DNA of 64,000 nucleotides from assembly GCF_017875645.1 (NCBI RefSeq), contig NZ_JAGGMR010000001.1, forward strand, positions 1,178,001-1,242,000, in the 5' to 3' direction. The translations under genes and the position numbers were made by a program. The first letter of the stretch is position 1; every line of letters starts with the position of its first letter. Below are positions 9,483-20,013 of the stretch, one piece after another. The DNA is from Nocardia goodfellowii (GTDB lineage: Bacteria > Actinomycetota > Actinomycetes > Mycobacteriales > Mycobacteriaceae). Under the pieces are notes generated by a model. It had not been told where the DNA came from and did not search any database. It was given only the letters and a program-made list of their open reading frames with translations.

Positions 9483-12400
9483 TGGACTCCCTTCGCCTCG
9501 ATCTCGGCGAGCTTCGCTGCGAGATCGGTACCAATCTTGCCGATGCGCGGCTCATCGACGATCTGCAGGTGGTCACCGGGGATGTGCACGATCTCCAGAT
9601 TGGGGATGAACTCGTCCCAGCCGCCGTTGGGTCGCCGGTCGCCGTAGCGAGGCTCCAGCTCGATCGCGCCGTCGTGATAGCGATCGGCGAGGTAGAGCAC
9701 TACGTGACCGTCGTACTGGCTGGGCTGAACCTGCTGCAGCGCACGCTGTTCGATCCACGAGGTCCGCTGGTGTTCGAGCACACCACCAGGGATCTTCGCA
9801 CCACTCAACTTGACCAGATCCATGATCATCTTCATCTGGTCTTCGTCGCTGGCCGCGGCCAGCTCCTCGATCTGCTCGCTGTCCAGCTCGTGCGGAACGT
9901 TGTAGGTCTTCTTCGCGAAAGCCTGGTAGCGCTCGAGTCGACGCATCCGTTCCGCAGGGCTGTTGTCTTCCTTCTCGACCGGGATGGCCAAGTCGATCAG
10001 GCCGACGGTGCGCACGTCCGCCCCCTCCTCGCGGAGCAGCTGACCGACCTGCAGAGCCAGCACCGCACCCAGCGACCAGCCGTACAGCACATACGGGCCG
10101 TCACCCTGGATCTTGCGGAGCTCCGGCAGATACTGACGGGCGCGTTCCTCGATGGAGCCTTCCACGCGCTCGAAACCGTACATCGGCGTGTCGGCGGGCA
10201 GCCGCTTCAGCAGCGGTTCATAGACCAGTGTGTTGCCGCCTGCCGGATGGAAGACGAAGACCGGCACCGCGTTCGAGCCTTCGACGCGAGCCCGCAGCGG
10301 CCGGACGAATCCATCCACATCCGCGCCGCTGTCCTGCAGGTCGCGCACGATGTCGGCGAGCTGCTCGATGGTCTCGCAATCGAGCACATCGTCGACGGTG
10401 ATCTCCGCACCGACTCGCTCGGTGAGGCGACGCGCCAGCTTCTCGGCGACCTCCTCCTCGAGGATCGGGAGGGTGTTGAAGATGCCGCCGGCGGACTTGC
10501 CGGTCACCAATGCCCAGGTGCCGTAGGCCAACCGCTCGGCCGCGTCGCGCGGCGGCACGTCGTCCTCGTTCTCGACTTCGTACGCCACGCCACCGAGTAC
10601 CGCCGCCTCGGCCACCGGAGCCGCTTCGGCACTCGGAGGCGTTTCAGCGACTGGAGCCGCTTCGGTCACCACCGCGGCCTCGGCCACCAGCGCGCCCGCC
10701 TCGGACTCGATCGCTTCCTTCTTCGCCTCGGTCGACTTCACATCTGCCGACTGCACGTCAGTCGACTGCACGCCTGCCGACTGCACGTCGGTCGACTTCA
10801 CTTCGGCCGACTTCGCATCAGTCGACTTCACTTCGGCCGCAGCGGCTTTCGCGATGGCGTCCGGGTCCTCGCCCGCCTCCATCGCGGCCCGCGCCTGGTT
10901 GACGAAATCGGCGTCGATGGTCACGTCTTCACCCGCGGCTTGCCGCTCGGCGATCGCGGCCACCTCGTCGCGGTGTTCGATCGCGTACCGCAGCACCTTG
11001 CCGACCTCGGTGAGGTTGGCGTCGCGCACGGCCTGGATCTGCAACTGCGGGATATCGAATTCGTACTCGACGCGGTTCTTGATCCGCATCGCCATCAGCG
11101 AGTCCAGACCGAGCTCCATCAGCGGAATCTCCATCGGGAGGTCTTCCACCGCGTAGCCCATGGACTCGGCGACGATCAACGCGAGCCGCTCCTCGAGCTT
11201 CTGGCTGCCGTTCGGATCCCAGCGGTCACCGAAGCTCTCGACGACCGCTACCTCGGCGGGGGCTTCCGCCGCGGCCGGGACCGGCTGCGCCGCAACGGGT
11301 TCCGGCAGTGCAGCGCCCGAGGTGACGACACCGTCGAACAGCAGCTTGAAGTTGTTGCCCTCCTTCGCGTGCACCTGCGCCGCGGCACCACCCGGGTAGG
11401 GGGTCAGCGTCGTGGTCAGCGTGCCCGTCGCCGGGACCGGGGCGTACGCGTACGACGCACCGGGTGAAACGTCCGAAAGCACCTGGGCGGCAGCGGCTTT
11501 CACCAGCTCGCCGAGATCGGTGACGGCCGCGGCCTGCACCTCCCACACGTGCCGGCCGTCCGGCAGCGACACGTGAGCGCCGGGAATGCGATTGTTGCCC
11601 GAGCCCGCGTTCAGCGTCACCTTCGGCCAGTACTGCTTGCGCAGGAAAGCGGTCCGTGGAACGGCCGCGTACTCCCCCGCGGTCAACAGCGACGGCAGAT
11701 CGACCGGGTGGCCGTTGACGTAGAGCTGGGCGAGCGCGGCGATCACCGCGGCCGACTCGTCTTCCTTGCGCTTCAGCGTCGGAATCAAGACGGCGTTGTG
11801 CACACCGGCGGCGAAGGTGGTGCCCATAACCTGCATGAGCGCAACGGAATTCGGGGCCAGCTCCAAGAAGGTGGTGATCCCGACGTCGACCGCCTGGCGG
11901 ATGGCGTTGGTGAAGTACACCGAGCCACGCATATTGGTGACCCAGTAGTCCTCGTTGTGCACCGGAGCGTGACCCGCGCGGTAGACGGTGTCCTTGTGCG
12001 CCGTGGAGTACAGATCCACCCGCAACGGTGTGGGCTCGATTCCGGCCAGTTCGGCGGCCAGCTCACCCAGCAGCACATCCATCTGCGAGGTGTGACCGGC
12101 GCCGCGAGTCTGCAGCACCCGAGCGAACTTGCCCTGCTCCTCGACCTTGGCGACGATGGCGTGCACCTGGTCCGGCGGGCCGCCGATGACGGTGTTGGTC
12201 GGCGCGGCGAAGACCGCGAGCTCGATGTCCGGGAAGTCCGGCAGCATCGCTTCGACGTCTTCGGCGCTCAGCTCGACCAGCGCCATATTGCGTACCTGGT
12301 CATCGGTGATCATCTGCTCGCCCTCGGCCATGAGGCGGCCGCGCGCACAGATGGTGCGCACCGCGTCCTCCAGCGGCAGACCGCCGGAGATATAGGCGGC

Positions 12401-14890
12401 CGCGACCTCACCCTGCGAATGACCCACCACGCCACCGGGTTCCGCGCCGTGGGCGCGCAGGATCGCGGCCAGACCCGCCTGGATGGTGAAGGTGCCGACC
12501 TGCGCGGTGCCGATATCCCAATCCTGGGCGTCGTCGAGCATCATCTCCGTGACGGAGTATCCGGCCTCGTCGACCACCAGCTGGTCGATCTGGTCGACGG
12601 TCTCCCGGAAGATCCGGTTCTCCTGGTAGAGCTGTTTGCCCATCTTCCGGTGCTGGGCACCGAAACCGGCCATTACCCACAGCGGTCCCTTGGCGGCGGG
12701 CGAGTCCGCGGTGAACACACCCGGCGCGGGCTTACCGGCCGCGATGGCGCGCAGGCCCGCGACGGCTTCCTCGTGGTTCGTCGCGATGACGACGCCGCGC
12801 GAACGCCAGTGGCTGCGCTTGGCAAGCGCGCGGGCCACATTCTCGAGCGGCGCGTCGCGGCCTTCCTCGGTCTCCAGCCAGTCCGCCAGATCCGCGGCGG
12901 CACGGCGGCGACGCGACGGCAGGTAACCCGACACGGGCAGGATCACCGGCAACGGCTCCGCGCGCGGTGCCCACTCCGGTTCCACGACCTCTGCGGCGAC
13001 GGAGTCGTCCGAGGGCGCCTCCAGCATCTTCTCCGCTTCGGCCAGCACATCGGTGGTCTGGTGATCGAGTGCCTCGGCGAACTCATCGGTAACCGCCGCC
13101 GACTCCTCGACCGCAGTGGGCTCCGCCGGCGCGGCCTGCGCCTGGGCCGAAGCCGGCACATACTCCTGCACGACGACGTGGGCGTTGGTGCCACCGAAAC
13201 CGAAGCCGGAGACGCCGATCGTGGCTTTACCGCTGTAGCGCGGGAATTCGGTGGGCTCCTCGACGACCTTCAGGTGCGCCTGATCGAACGGGATGTAGGG
13301 GTTCGGGCCGGCGAACCCGATGTTCGGCGGAATGACGTTGTGCTGCAACGCCATTACCACCTTGGCCAGGCTGGCCGCACCGGCGCCCGACTCGAGGTGG
13401 CCGAAATTCGTCTTGGCCGAACCGAGCAGCGCGGGCTGGTCGTCGGCGCGGCCACGGCCGACCACGCGACCGAGCGCTTCCGCCTCGATCGGGTCGCCGA
13501 TGAGGGTTCCGGTGCCGTGCGCCTCGATGTAATCGACGGTGGACGGGGCGATTCCGGCATCGCGATACGCGCGGCGCAACACGTCGGCCTGGGCGTCCGG
13601 GTTCGGGGCGAGCAAGCCATTGGAGCGGCCGTCATTGTTGACGGCGGTGCCCTTGACTACCGCGTAGATCGTGTCGCCGTCGCGTTCGGCGTCGGCGAGC
13701 CGCTTGAGCACGACCAGACCGCCGCCCTCGGAGCGCACCATGCCGTCGGCGTCGCTCGAGAAGGCCTTGATATGACCGTCCTTGGCGACACCGCCGTTGG
13801 CGTCGAAACCGAGCGTCGCCATCGGCGCGAGCAGCATGTTCACGCCGCCGGCCAGGGCCAGGTCCGCGTCACCGCCGCGCAGCGCACGCACTGCCTCGTG
13901 CACCGCGACCATCGTGGAAGAGCACGCGGTGTCGATGGAAACCGACGGACCGCGGAAGTCGTAGAAGTAGGACACCCGGTTCGGGATGATCGACGAGACG
14001 CTGCCCATGATGCCGTAGGCCTCGGCCGACAACGGCGTACTGCCATCCGGCTCGGAGCCGAGGCCCAGGGCCGCGATCAGCATGAAGTCATTGCTGGACG
14101 AGCCGATGAACACGCCCACGGGCTCACCCTTGAGCTCGCTCGCGGGAATCCGGGCGTGCTCCAGCGCTTCCCAGGTCAACTCCAGCATGAGCCGCTGCTG
14201 CGGGTCCATGCGCTCGACCTCGACCGGGGAGGTAGCGAAGAACTCCGCGTCGAAGCCCTTCACCACCTCCTGATCGAGGTATCCGCCCTTGGTGTTGGCC
14301 TTTTCGATGGCTTCGGCGGCACGCGGGTCGGACTTGAACTCTTCCCAGCGCCCGTCCGGCAGGTCGCGAATCGCGTCCCCACGACCGATCAGGAACTCCC
14401 AGGTCGACTCCGGCGTATCCCCCGCGCCCGGCAGCCGGGTGGACAGACCGACGATGGCGATATCGTGCGCCTCGTCCGGCGTGTAGCCCGCGTAGAACGC
14501 GTCGTCGGCCGACTCCTCGGGCAACTCCGGCACACCGTTGACGACTACCTCGGCCAGCGAGCCGATGGTCGGATGCTGGTAGACGACGGTGGCGTTGAGC
14601 ACCACGCCGGTCAACTCCTCGATATCACCACCGAGCGCGAGCGCGTCACGCGAGGCCAGCCCGAACTCCTCCATCGGGCGGTCCACCGTGATGTTCTCCA
14701 GCGGCTGACCGGTCGCCTCGGATACCCAGCGCCGCAACCACTCCCGCAGTTCCGCCACGGAGATGTCCGGGTTCGCCGCATGCTGTTGGGGCGGGGTGGG
14801 AGACTCCGCTGCAGGTGCGGCGGTCTCCGGTACCGCCGAGATTTCGGCGGCGTCGGTCGTCTGGGTGGGTGTGCCCTCGTTGTCAGCCAT
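9479..14890 (-). CDS. pks13: Polyketide synthase Pks13 (mycolate condensase)
   Basis: Multidomain synthase of 1803 residues that condenses the FadD32-activated meromycoloyl chain with the carboxylated chain from AccD4 and releases the beta-keto mycolate precursor. Domains in order: N-terminal ACP (Ser80 in FGLASRD), ketosynthase (Cys323 in DTACSS, His458, His498), acyltransferase (Ser825 in GHSQG), C-terminal ACP (Ser1264 in LGLDSL), Ala/Lys-rich linker 1340-1435, and thioesterase (Ser1606 in GWSLG). This matches M. tuberculosis Pks13 (about 1730 residues) apart from longer linkers. ATG 14890 has GAGG five bases upstream; a TTG directly before it is less likely. It overlaps accD4 by 4 bases. 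Confidence 0.97.
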   Translation of the reverse strand: MADNEGTPTQTTDAAEISAVPETAAPAAESPTPPQQHAANPDISVAELREWLRRWVSEATGQPLENITVDRPMEEFGLASRDALALGGDIEELTGVVLNATVVYQHPTIGSLAEVVVNGVPELPEESADDAFYAGYTPDEAHDIAIVGLSTRLPGAGDTPESTWEFLIGRGDAIRDLPDGRWEEFKSDPRAAEAIEKANTKGGYLDQEVVKGFDAEFFATSPVEVERMDPQQRLMLELTWEALEHARIPASELKGEPVGVFIGSSSNDFMLIAALGLGSEPDGSTPLSAEAYGIMGSVSSIIPNRVSYFYDFRGPSVSIDTACSSTMVAVHEAVRALRGGDADLALAGGVNMLLAPMATLGFDANGGVAKDGHIKAFSSDADGMVRSEGGGLVVLKRLADAERDGDTIYAVVKGTAVNNDGRSNGLLAPNPDAQADVLRRAYRDAGIAPSTVDYIEAHGTGTLIGDPIEAEALGRVVGRGRADDQPALLGSAKTNFGHLESGAGAASLAKVVMALQHNVIPPNIGFAGPNPYIPFDQAHLKVVEEPTEFPRYSGKATIGVSGFGFGGTNAHVVVQEYVPASAQAQAAPAEPTAVEESAAVTDEFAEALDHQTTDVLAEAEKMLEAPSDDSVAAEVVEPEWAPRAEPLPVILPVSGYLPSRRRRAAADLADWLETEEGRDAPLENVARALAKRSHWRSRGVVIATNHEEAVAGLRAIAAGKPAPGVFTADSPAAKGPLWVMAGFGAQHRKMGKQLYQENRIFRETVDQIDQLVVDEAGYSVTEMMLDDAQDWDIGTAQVGTFTIQAGLAAILRAHGAEPGGVVGHSQGEVAAAYISGGLPLEDAVRTICARGRLMAEGEQMITDDQVRNMALVELSAEDVEAMLPDFPDIELAVFAAPTNTVIGGPPDQVHAIVAKVEEQGKFARVLQTRGAGHTSQMDVLLGELAAELAGIEPTPLRVDLYSTAHKDTVYRAGHAPVHNEDYWVTNMRGSVYFTNAIRQAVDVGITTFLELAPNSVALMQVMGTTFAAGVHNAVLIPTLKRKEDESAAVIAALAQLYVNGHPVDLPSLLTAGEYAAVPRTAFLRKQYWPKVTLNAGSGNNRIPGAHVSLPDGRHVWEVQAAAVTDLGELVKAAAAQVLSDVSPGASYAYAPVPATGTLTTTLTPYPGGAAAQVHAKEGNNFKLLFDGVVTSGAALPEPVAAQPVPAAAEAPAEVAVVESFGDRWDPNGSQKLEERLALIVAESMGYAVEDLPMEIPLMELGLDSLMAMRIKNRVEYEFDIPQLQIQAVRDANLTEVGKVLRYAIEHRDEVAAIAERQAAGEDVTIDADFVNQARAAMEAGEDPDAIAKAAAAEVKSTDAKSAEVKSTDVQSAGVQSTDVQSADVKSTEAKKEAIESEAGALVAEAAVVTEAAPVAETPPSAEAAPVAEAAVLGGVAYEVENEDDVPPRDAAERLAYGTWALVTGKSAGGIFNTLPILEEEVAEKLARRLTERVGAEITVDDVLDCETIEQLADIVRDLQDSGADVDGFVRPLRARVEGSNAVPVFVFHPAGGNTLVYEPLLKRLPADTPMYGFERVEGSIEERARQYLPELRKIQGDGPYVLYGWSLGAVLALQVGQLLREEGADVRTVGLIDLAIPVEKEDNSPAERMRRLERYQAFAKKTYNVPHELDSEQIEELAAASDEDQMKMIMDLVKLSGAKIPGGVLEHQRTSWIEQRALQQVQPSQYDGHVVLYLADRYHDGAIELEPRYGDRRPNGGWDEFIPNLEIVHIPGDHLQIVDEPRIGKIGTDLAAKLAEIEAKGVQ
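10723..10828 (-). repeat. Pentapeptide repeats in the Pks13 ACP-thioesterase linker
   Basis: About seven imperfect 15-base units code for alternating STD(V/A)(K/Q) and SA(E/D/G)V(K/Q) pentapeptides (residues about 1355-1390 of Pks13), between the second ACP and the thioesterase. On the plus strand the repeating core is GTCGACTTCACTTCGGCCGA. The charged, helix-prone array is probably a flexible tether; length variation between strains is expected. Confidence 0.85.
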
Positions 14891-15091
14891 CAATTCCTCA
14901 AGCTACCTGTCTGCGTACCGGGCGCGCCGCGAATTGACGCTCGGTTGTTACCCCGCGCGTAGTCGCCCCGGGCGTGGATTAAGAGCGACTTGCACAGCAC
15001 ATTACTTACTCGCCCCGTCGGCCTCGCCGACCGCCGACCCTCGAAGCGCCCGCGGGTGAAGCCGGTGCCGAGCATCACCCGCCGGCGCGAT

Positions 15092-17008
15092 CTACTCGGT
15101 ATCCGGTGCGTCGGGGAACGCCTGCTGGGTGTAACCGCCCCGCAGCGTGCCCTCTAGATATGCGGCCTTGCAGGCACGCCGGGCGATCTTGCCGCTGGAG
15201 GTCCGCGGGATGGAACCCGCCGGCACCAGCAGCACGTCGCGCACGGTGACACCGTGGCGTTGCGACACCGCCGCGCGGACCGCGTCGGCGATCGGCATCG
15301 GATCGGCCTTGCCCGCCCCCGGGCCGCGCTCGGCCACGATCACCAACTGCTCGGAGGCGTCGTCGGCGTCGAAGTTCAGGCCCGAGTGGCTGCCCTGCTC
15401 GAACACCAAGGCCGGCAACTGATTCGCGGGCACCGAGAACGCGGCCACGAAACCCGGTCGCAGCGCGGTGGAGGCCTCCTGCGCCGAGAACTCGAGATCC
15501 TGCGGGTAATGGTTGCGTCCGTCGACGATCACCAGGTCCTTGACGCGGCCGGTGATGTAGAGCTCGCCTTCGAAGTAGACGCCGTAATCGCCGGTGCGCA
15601 TCCAGTTGGCGTCGTCCGGGGTGCCCTCGGCGTGGCTGTCCTCGGGGTTCCGCTTGCTGATCTTGTTCTGGAAGGTCGCGGCCGTCTCGTCCGGGCGATC
15701 CCAATAACCGATGCCCATGTTGTTGCCGTGCAGCCAGATCTCGCCGACCTGGCCGTCGGGTAGCTCGTGACCCCCGTCACCGTCCACCGTGGCCGGATCG
15801 ACGATCGCGGCCCACTGCGACACCGCCACATAACCGCAACTGACCTGAGCGATCGCGTTCTCGCTGTCCTGCGGCACCTTCACCATGCGCCCGGCGTTGA
15901 GCTCGTGGCGATCGACGTAGACGACCTTGGCCTCGTCCTCCGCCTTGGTCGCGGACACGAACAGGGTCGCCTCGGCCATGCCGTAGCAAGGCTTGATCGC
16001 CGTCTTGGGTAGGCCGTAAGGGGCGAACGCCTCGTTGAACTTCTTCATCGAGGACACCGTCACCGGCTCGGAACCGTTGATCAGGCCCAGCACATTGGAC
16101 AGGTCCAACGACTCGCCCGGCTTCGGCAGACCACGCGCGGCGGCGTGCTCGAACGCGAAATTCGGTGCGGCCGCGAAGGTCCCGGCACCGTCGGAGACGG
16201 CGGCCAGCTCCTTGATCCAGCGATACGGGCGGCGCACGAACGCGCTCGGCGACATGATGGTGATGTACTTGCCGCCCACCGCGGGCAGGATCACCGTCAG
16301 CAGGCCCATGTCGTGGAACAACGGCAGCCAGGTGACGCCGCGCGAACTCCAGTCCAGGTTCAGCGCCTTGACCATCTGCAGCAGATTGGTGCCGACCGCG
16401 CGGTGCGTGATCTCCACACCGGCCGGGACCCGGGTGGAACCCGAGGTGTACTGCAGGTAGGCGATGTCGTCGACCTTGATGTCCGGGCGGACCCAGGCGT
16501 CGCCGACGCTGTCCGGAATCGCGTCCACCGCGATGATGCGCGGACGCTGCGCGGCGGGCAGGGCCCGGAAGAACTGGCGCACACCGGCGGCCGAGGAACT
16601 GGCGGTCAGAATGGCCGCGGGGGTGCAGTCACCGAGGACGGCGTGCAGGCGATCGGTGTGACCGGGCTCATCCGGATCGAACAGCGGCACCGAGATGCAG
16701 CCCGCGTAGATCGCGGCGAAGAAGGAGATCACGTAATCCAGGCCCTGCGGCGCCAAAATGGCGACCCGGTCACCGGGTTTGGTGACCTGCTGCAGTCGAG
16801 CGGCCACCGCGCGCAGCCGAACACCGAACTCCTGCCACGTCAGCTCGTGCACTTCACCGTCGCGTTCCCGCGAGTAATCGATGTAGCGGTACGCGAGCGT
16901 ATTCGCGTCATTGCGGGTGTGCTTCTCGACGTGATCGACCAGGGTGCGACCCTCGGGAATATGGATGTTCCCGGTTTCGTCCAGGTAGTCGTCGAAAGTC
17001 TCTTCCAT
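15092..17008 (-). CDS. fadD32: Long-chain fatty-acyl-AMP ligase FadD32
   Basis: 638-residue fatty acyl-AMP ligase (FAAL32; 637 residues in M. tuberculosis) that activates the meromycolic chain as acyl-adenylate and loads it on the N-terminal ACP of Pks13. The AMP-binding P-loop [15 protein letters not shown] lies at 187-201, GMAEATL near 345 and a [16 protein letters not shown] adenylate-binding segment near 480. ATG 17008 follows a strong GGAGGAGAAGAAGGA Shine-Dalgarno. It lies upstream of pks13 and accD4 on the same strand; the 200-base gap to pks13 could contain a second promoter. Confidence 0.96.
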   Translation of the reverse strand: MEETFDDYLDETGNIHIPEGRTLVDHVEKHTRNDANTLAYRYIDYSRERDGEVHELTWQEFGVRLRAVAARLQQVTKPGDRVAILAPQGLDYVISFFAAIYAGCISVPLFDPDEPGHTDRLHAVLGDCTPAAILTASSSAAGVRQFFRALPAAQRPRIIAVDAIPDSVGDAWVRPDIKVDDIAYLQYTSGSTRVPAGVEITHRAVGTNLLQMVKALNLDWSSRGVTWLPLFHDMGLLTVILPAVGGKYITIMSPSAFVRRPYRWIKELAAVSDGAGTFAAAPNFAFEHAAARGLPKPGESLDLSNVLGLINGSEPVTVSSMKKFNEAFAPYGLPKTAIKPCYGMAEATLFVSATKAEDEAKVVYVDRHELNAGRMVKVPQDSENAIAQVSCGYVAVSQWAAIVDPATVDGDGGHELPDGQVGEIWLHGNNMGIGYWDRPDETAATFQNKISKRNPEDSHAEGTPDDANWMRTGDYGVYFEGELYITGRVKDLVIVDGRNHYPQDLEFSAQEASTALRPGFVAAFSVPANQLPALVFEQGSHSGLNFDADDASEQLVIVAERGPGAGKADPMPIADAVRAAVSQRHGVTVRDVLLVPAGSIPRTSSGKIARRACKAAYLEGTLRGGYTQQAFPDAPDTE

Positions 17009-17220
17009 TCCTTCTTCTCCTCCGAGGCACCCGCAGCAAGACGGCTACTTCGCCGCTGTTTACCTGTGAGGCCCCGACTCGCTATCGCCCCGCTGGTCGC
17101 TCTACACGCTCCGCGTGAGCAACATGCATGAGCCGGCCTGCAGATTCTGGTGCGGTCTGCGCGGTGACCGCTATCGGCTAGATGTACCCAAACCGCTGTT
17201 ATGTTACAGAGGAGAGCCGT

Positions 17221-18279
17221 TCACTCGTCCCTCAGCAGGGGGATGACGGGAGCGAACGCGTCCATCTGGGTGGGAAACACCCCGACGTACGACATCGACG
17301 TGAGTTGCCGCACACGCTTGATCTGCTCGGCGATTTCTTCGAACGATCCGATCGCCACATAGGGCGAATTCAGGATCTCCTCGACCGACAGTTCGACGTC
17401 CACCTCCAGGTCCGGGTGCAGACCCCGGCGGATGGCGTTGAGCGCCATCTCCGCGGTCTTCTCCCGGTCGTCGGTGATGACGATGGCCGTGATGGCCCAG
17501 TTCAATTCGATCTCGTGGAACCGATCTCCGGCGGCCTCCTTGATCAGCTCGACCTTTTCGATGGTCTTCTCCATCGTGATACCCGAGAGCAGGCCCTTGC
17601 CCTGCTTGGTGGTGACCGGCACGACCGAGACGATGTCGGCGTGCTTCGCGGCCAGGCGCAGCATCTTCGGACCGCCGCCGCCGGTACAGATCGGCGGGCG
17701 CGGGCCCTGCCGCGGCCGTGGCGTCCCCTTGATGCCGTCGACTTGGTAATACTTGCCGTCGAAGGTGCATTCCTGACCGCGCAGCAGCACGTCCAGGATG
17801 GTCAGCGCCTCATCGAGTTTGGCCAGGCGGACGCCCGGGGTGTCGTAGACCAGGCCGGCGGCGAGGTATTCGTCCTGCTTCCAGCCCGCGCCCAGACCCA
17901 CTTCGAGACGGCCCTTGGACAGCACGTCGATGGTGGCGAGATCCTTGGCGAGCACCACGGGATGACGGAAACCGTTGGCCAGCACCGAAGTCCCCAGGCG
18001 GATCCGTTCGGTGGCCTGGCTCAGCGCGCCCAGCGCGGCGATCGGGCCGATCTGATCACCCAGGTGATCAGGCACGACGAAGGTGTCGTAGCCGTACTCC
18101 TCGGCCTGCTGTGCCGTCTGGATGAACTTGCGCGCCCCGCCCTCTTGCTTGTTCCCTTCACCCGCGGCGGCGAAGCGGAAGGGACGCAACGGCGTACCCA
18201 GCGCGCTCAGCGGCTGTGCGTCTTGGTCGCTGCGCAGGCTTCGCTCTTGGGCGGCCGGTGCGGCTCCCGCTTGTGTCAT
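17221..18279 (-). CDS. LLM-class F420-dependent oxidoreductase
   Basis: 352-residue bacterial-luciferase-like TIM barrel of the F420-dependent oxidoreductase group. Family features are FVVPDHLGDQIGP near 68, RIRLGTSVLANGFRHPVVLAKDLATID split across 92-118 and LEVGLGAGW near 124. Its substrate cannot be told from sequence. ATG 18279 has GGAG ten bases upstream. It sits between fadD32 and the Rv3802c-like gene, where M. tuberculosis has no such gene, so it is either an insertion or an additional envelope-lipid modifying enzyme. The 212-base gap to fadD32 suggests fadD32 has its own promoter. Confidence 0.9.
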   Translation of the reverse strand: MTQAGAAPAAQERSLRSDQDAQPLSALGTPLRPFRFAAAGEGNKQEGGARKFIQTAQQAEEYGYDTFVVPDHLGDQIGPIAALGALSQATERIRLGTSVLANGFRHPVVLAKDLATIDVLSKGRLEVGLGAGWKQDEYLAAGLVYDTPGVRLAKLDEALTILDVLLRGQECTFDGKYYQVDGIKGTPRPRQGPRPPICTGGGGPKMLRLAAKHADIVSVVPVTTKQGKGLLSGITMEKTIEKVELIKEAAGDRFHEIELNWAITAIVITDDREKTAEMALNAIRRGLHPDLEVDVELSVEEILNSPYVAIGSFEEIAEQIKRVRQLTSMSYVGVFPTQMDAFAPVIPLLRDE

Positions 18280-18412
18280 GAACTCATGCTCCTGGCGTTA
18301 GACGGCGTCTACGAACTTCAGCGCACTTTACAACGTGCTGACGAATCGCATCGCGAATGTCACACCGGCCCAGAGCCGGACACCACTGCCGACCGCTCTG
18401 GACTGTGCAGAT

Positions 18413-19393
18413 TCACGAATGCGGAGGGTGCGGAGCGTTGTTGACCAGCTGGGTAGCCCAGTTGACGGTCCACTGTGTCGCGGTCGCCCCGGTGGCCGGA
18501 TCGACGACGTAGCCGTTGTACAGACTGTGGATCGGATTGCCCGCCGCCCGCACCAGCGTCAGCACGCTCGGAATGAAGTTCGCCGGGTTCAGCGCCTGTT
18601 TCGGCGAGTCACAGATCATGTCACCGGGCGCGCAGATGGTGAAGGTGCGCTCGGCGAGCTTGCCGAATCCGGACCGCGCGCCGGTCATCGTGATGCCGGG
18701 CACCTTCAGGCCCTTCAACGCGACCTCCGCGCCGATGCCGGGCGGTTCGGCGCCGATCAAGGTCGCTTGACCCGGACCGGGCTCGCGCCGGCCGTCGGCG
18801 ATCAGCATCACGCCCAGTACCCGGTCGGCCGCGACCGGGCCCTTGCCCGCGCCGATCCGTTCGGCCACATCACCGGCGATCACCGCGCCCTGCGAGAAAC
18901 CCGCGAGGACATAGGTGGTCAACGGGCATTCCCGCTGCCGCTGCACCATGAAGTCGAGCGTGCGCTGCTCACCCTCGGCGCGGCTGAGGTTGTAGGAGGT
19001 CTGACCGTCCGGCGGGAACGCCACCGGATTGGAGAACTGCGCCACGTAGGGGACGGTGTAGACGTCCAGGCGGCTGGACGGGAATTGCTCCCGCATCGGC
19101 TGGGAGATGTTGAGCATCAACGAGATCGGATTGGCCGTCGGGTTGTACGGGTCGTCGGCGCTGTTGGATTCCCAGGTGCCCGGAATCGAGATGAACTGCA
19201 CGTCCGGGCAGCTCTCCGGTTGTGATGTCGGCGGTTTCTCCGGGCCCGGCGTGGGACCCGGCGGCTTCCACCAGCCGGCGGCGATCGACCAGATCAACAG
19301 GACGATCGCCACCAGCAGTGCGACGACTGCGAGGAAGATCAGGCACCCCGCCGGTCGGAACCGGCGGGGGCTGGCACCTCGGCGCGCGCTCAC
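18413..19393 (-). CDS. Cutinase-family cell-envelope lipase (Rv3802c-like)
   Basis: 326-residue membrane-anchored serine hydrolase of the cutinase family. Residues 18-38 are a membrane anchor, then a Pro-rich stalk and the alpha/beta hydrolase domain. The nucleophile is Ser167 in GFSQG; the GDMIC loop (Asp258) and His289 in NPIHSLYNG complete the triad. Rv3802c of M. tuberculosis has phospholipase/thioesterase activity and lies beside the mycolate genes; this is its positional and sequence counterpart. GTG 19393 overlaps the stop of the upstream DUF732 gene by 4 bases, so the pair is co-translated. Confidence 0.93.
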   Translation of the reverse strand: MSARRGASPRRFRPAGCLIFLAVVALLVAIVLLIWSIAAGWWKPPGPTPGPEKPPTSQPESCPDVQFISIPGTWESNSADDPYNPTANPISLMLNISQPMREQFPSSRLDVYTVPYVAQFSNPVAFPPDGQTSYNLSRAEGEQRTLDFMVQRQRECPLTTYVLAGFSQGAVIAGDVAERIGAGKGPVAADRVLGVMLIADGRREPGPGQATLIGAEPPGIGAEVALKGLKVPGITMTGARSGFGKLAERTFTICAPGDMICDSPKQALNPANFIPSVLTLVRAAGNPIHSLYNGYVVDPATGATATQWTVNWATQLVNNAPHPPHS

Positions 19394-19935
19394 TGGCAGT
19401 ACGTCGACTTAGCGGCGCTCATGTACTTCTTGCCCGCGTCCTCGACCGACATCTTGCCCGCGTCGAAGGACGGATCCGAACCGGCCATGGCGTTCACGAA
19501 GGTCGTCATATCGGCCTCGGTCGCACCGGCGGCGACGCCCTGGCAGACGTAGGTACCGATGCTCAGCGCGATATCCGGGCTGGAGGGCACGACGCCCTCG
19601 GCCTTCAGCGCATCCAGGAACTTCTTGTCCTTGTCGGTCAGGTTCGAGCTGTCGGCCGGAGCGGCGGACTCGGTGGGCACCGGCTGCGGGCGCTCCAGCT
19701 CGGTGCTCGGCGCGGGAGCCGCCTCGCTGCTGGTCTCCGTGCTCGACGGTGCTTCCGACGGCGCGGCCGAGGACGACACCGCGGCGGCTGACGTGGTGGG
19801 GGTCAGCGTCGGCGTGCTCGATGCGGTCGAGTCGTTGCCGCCGCACGCGGCCAGCAGGCCGGAGGCAGCGACGGCTGTGAGCCCGAACTGCAGGCGGCGA
19901 CTGACGCCGAAAACCTTTCCACGGGTCCGATCCAT
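19390..19935 (-). CDS. DUF732-type lipoprotein
   Basis: 181-residue predicted lipoprotein. A basic N-terminus and hydrophobic stretch lead to the lipobox LAACG (Cys31), then a Ser/Thr/Ala/Pro-rich linker to about residue 100, and a C-terminal domain with FLDALKAEGV, a Cys pair (YVCQGVA and the terminal STYCQ) typical of DUF732 proteins. The function of this family is unknown. It overlaps the Rv3802c-like lipase by 4 bases, which suggests the two act together in the envelope; from memory M. tuberculosis has no gene here. Confidence 0.85.
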   Translation of the reverse strand: MDRTRGKVFGVSRRLQFGLTAVAASGLLAACGGNDSTASSTPTLTPTTSAAAVSSSAAPSEAPSSTETSSEAAPAPSTELERPQPVPTESAAPADSSNLTDKDKKFLDALKAEGVVPSSPDIALSIGTYVCQGVAAGATEADMTTFVNAMAGSDPSFDAGKMSVEDAGKKYMSAAKSTYCQ

Positions 19936-20013
19936 GAATACGTATCCTCGATCTGTTCGCTGTTGGGCTGCGGGTCGCCCACCAGGCTAGCGGGCGACAC
20001 CGGAGACCGCCGC

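Noticed and set aside
9569..11467. Plus-strand open frame of 632 codons opposite pks13
   Set aside because: Shadow of the thioesterase and linker coding region, with no recognisable protein features.
11549..14962. Long plus-strand open frame of 1137 codons opposite pks13
   Set aside because: Antisense shadow of pks13 caused by high third-position GC; composition is not protein-like.
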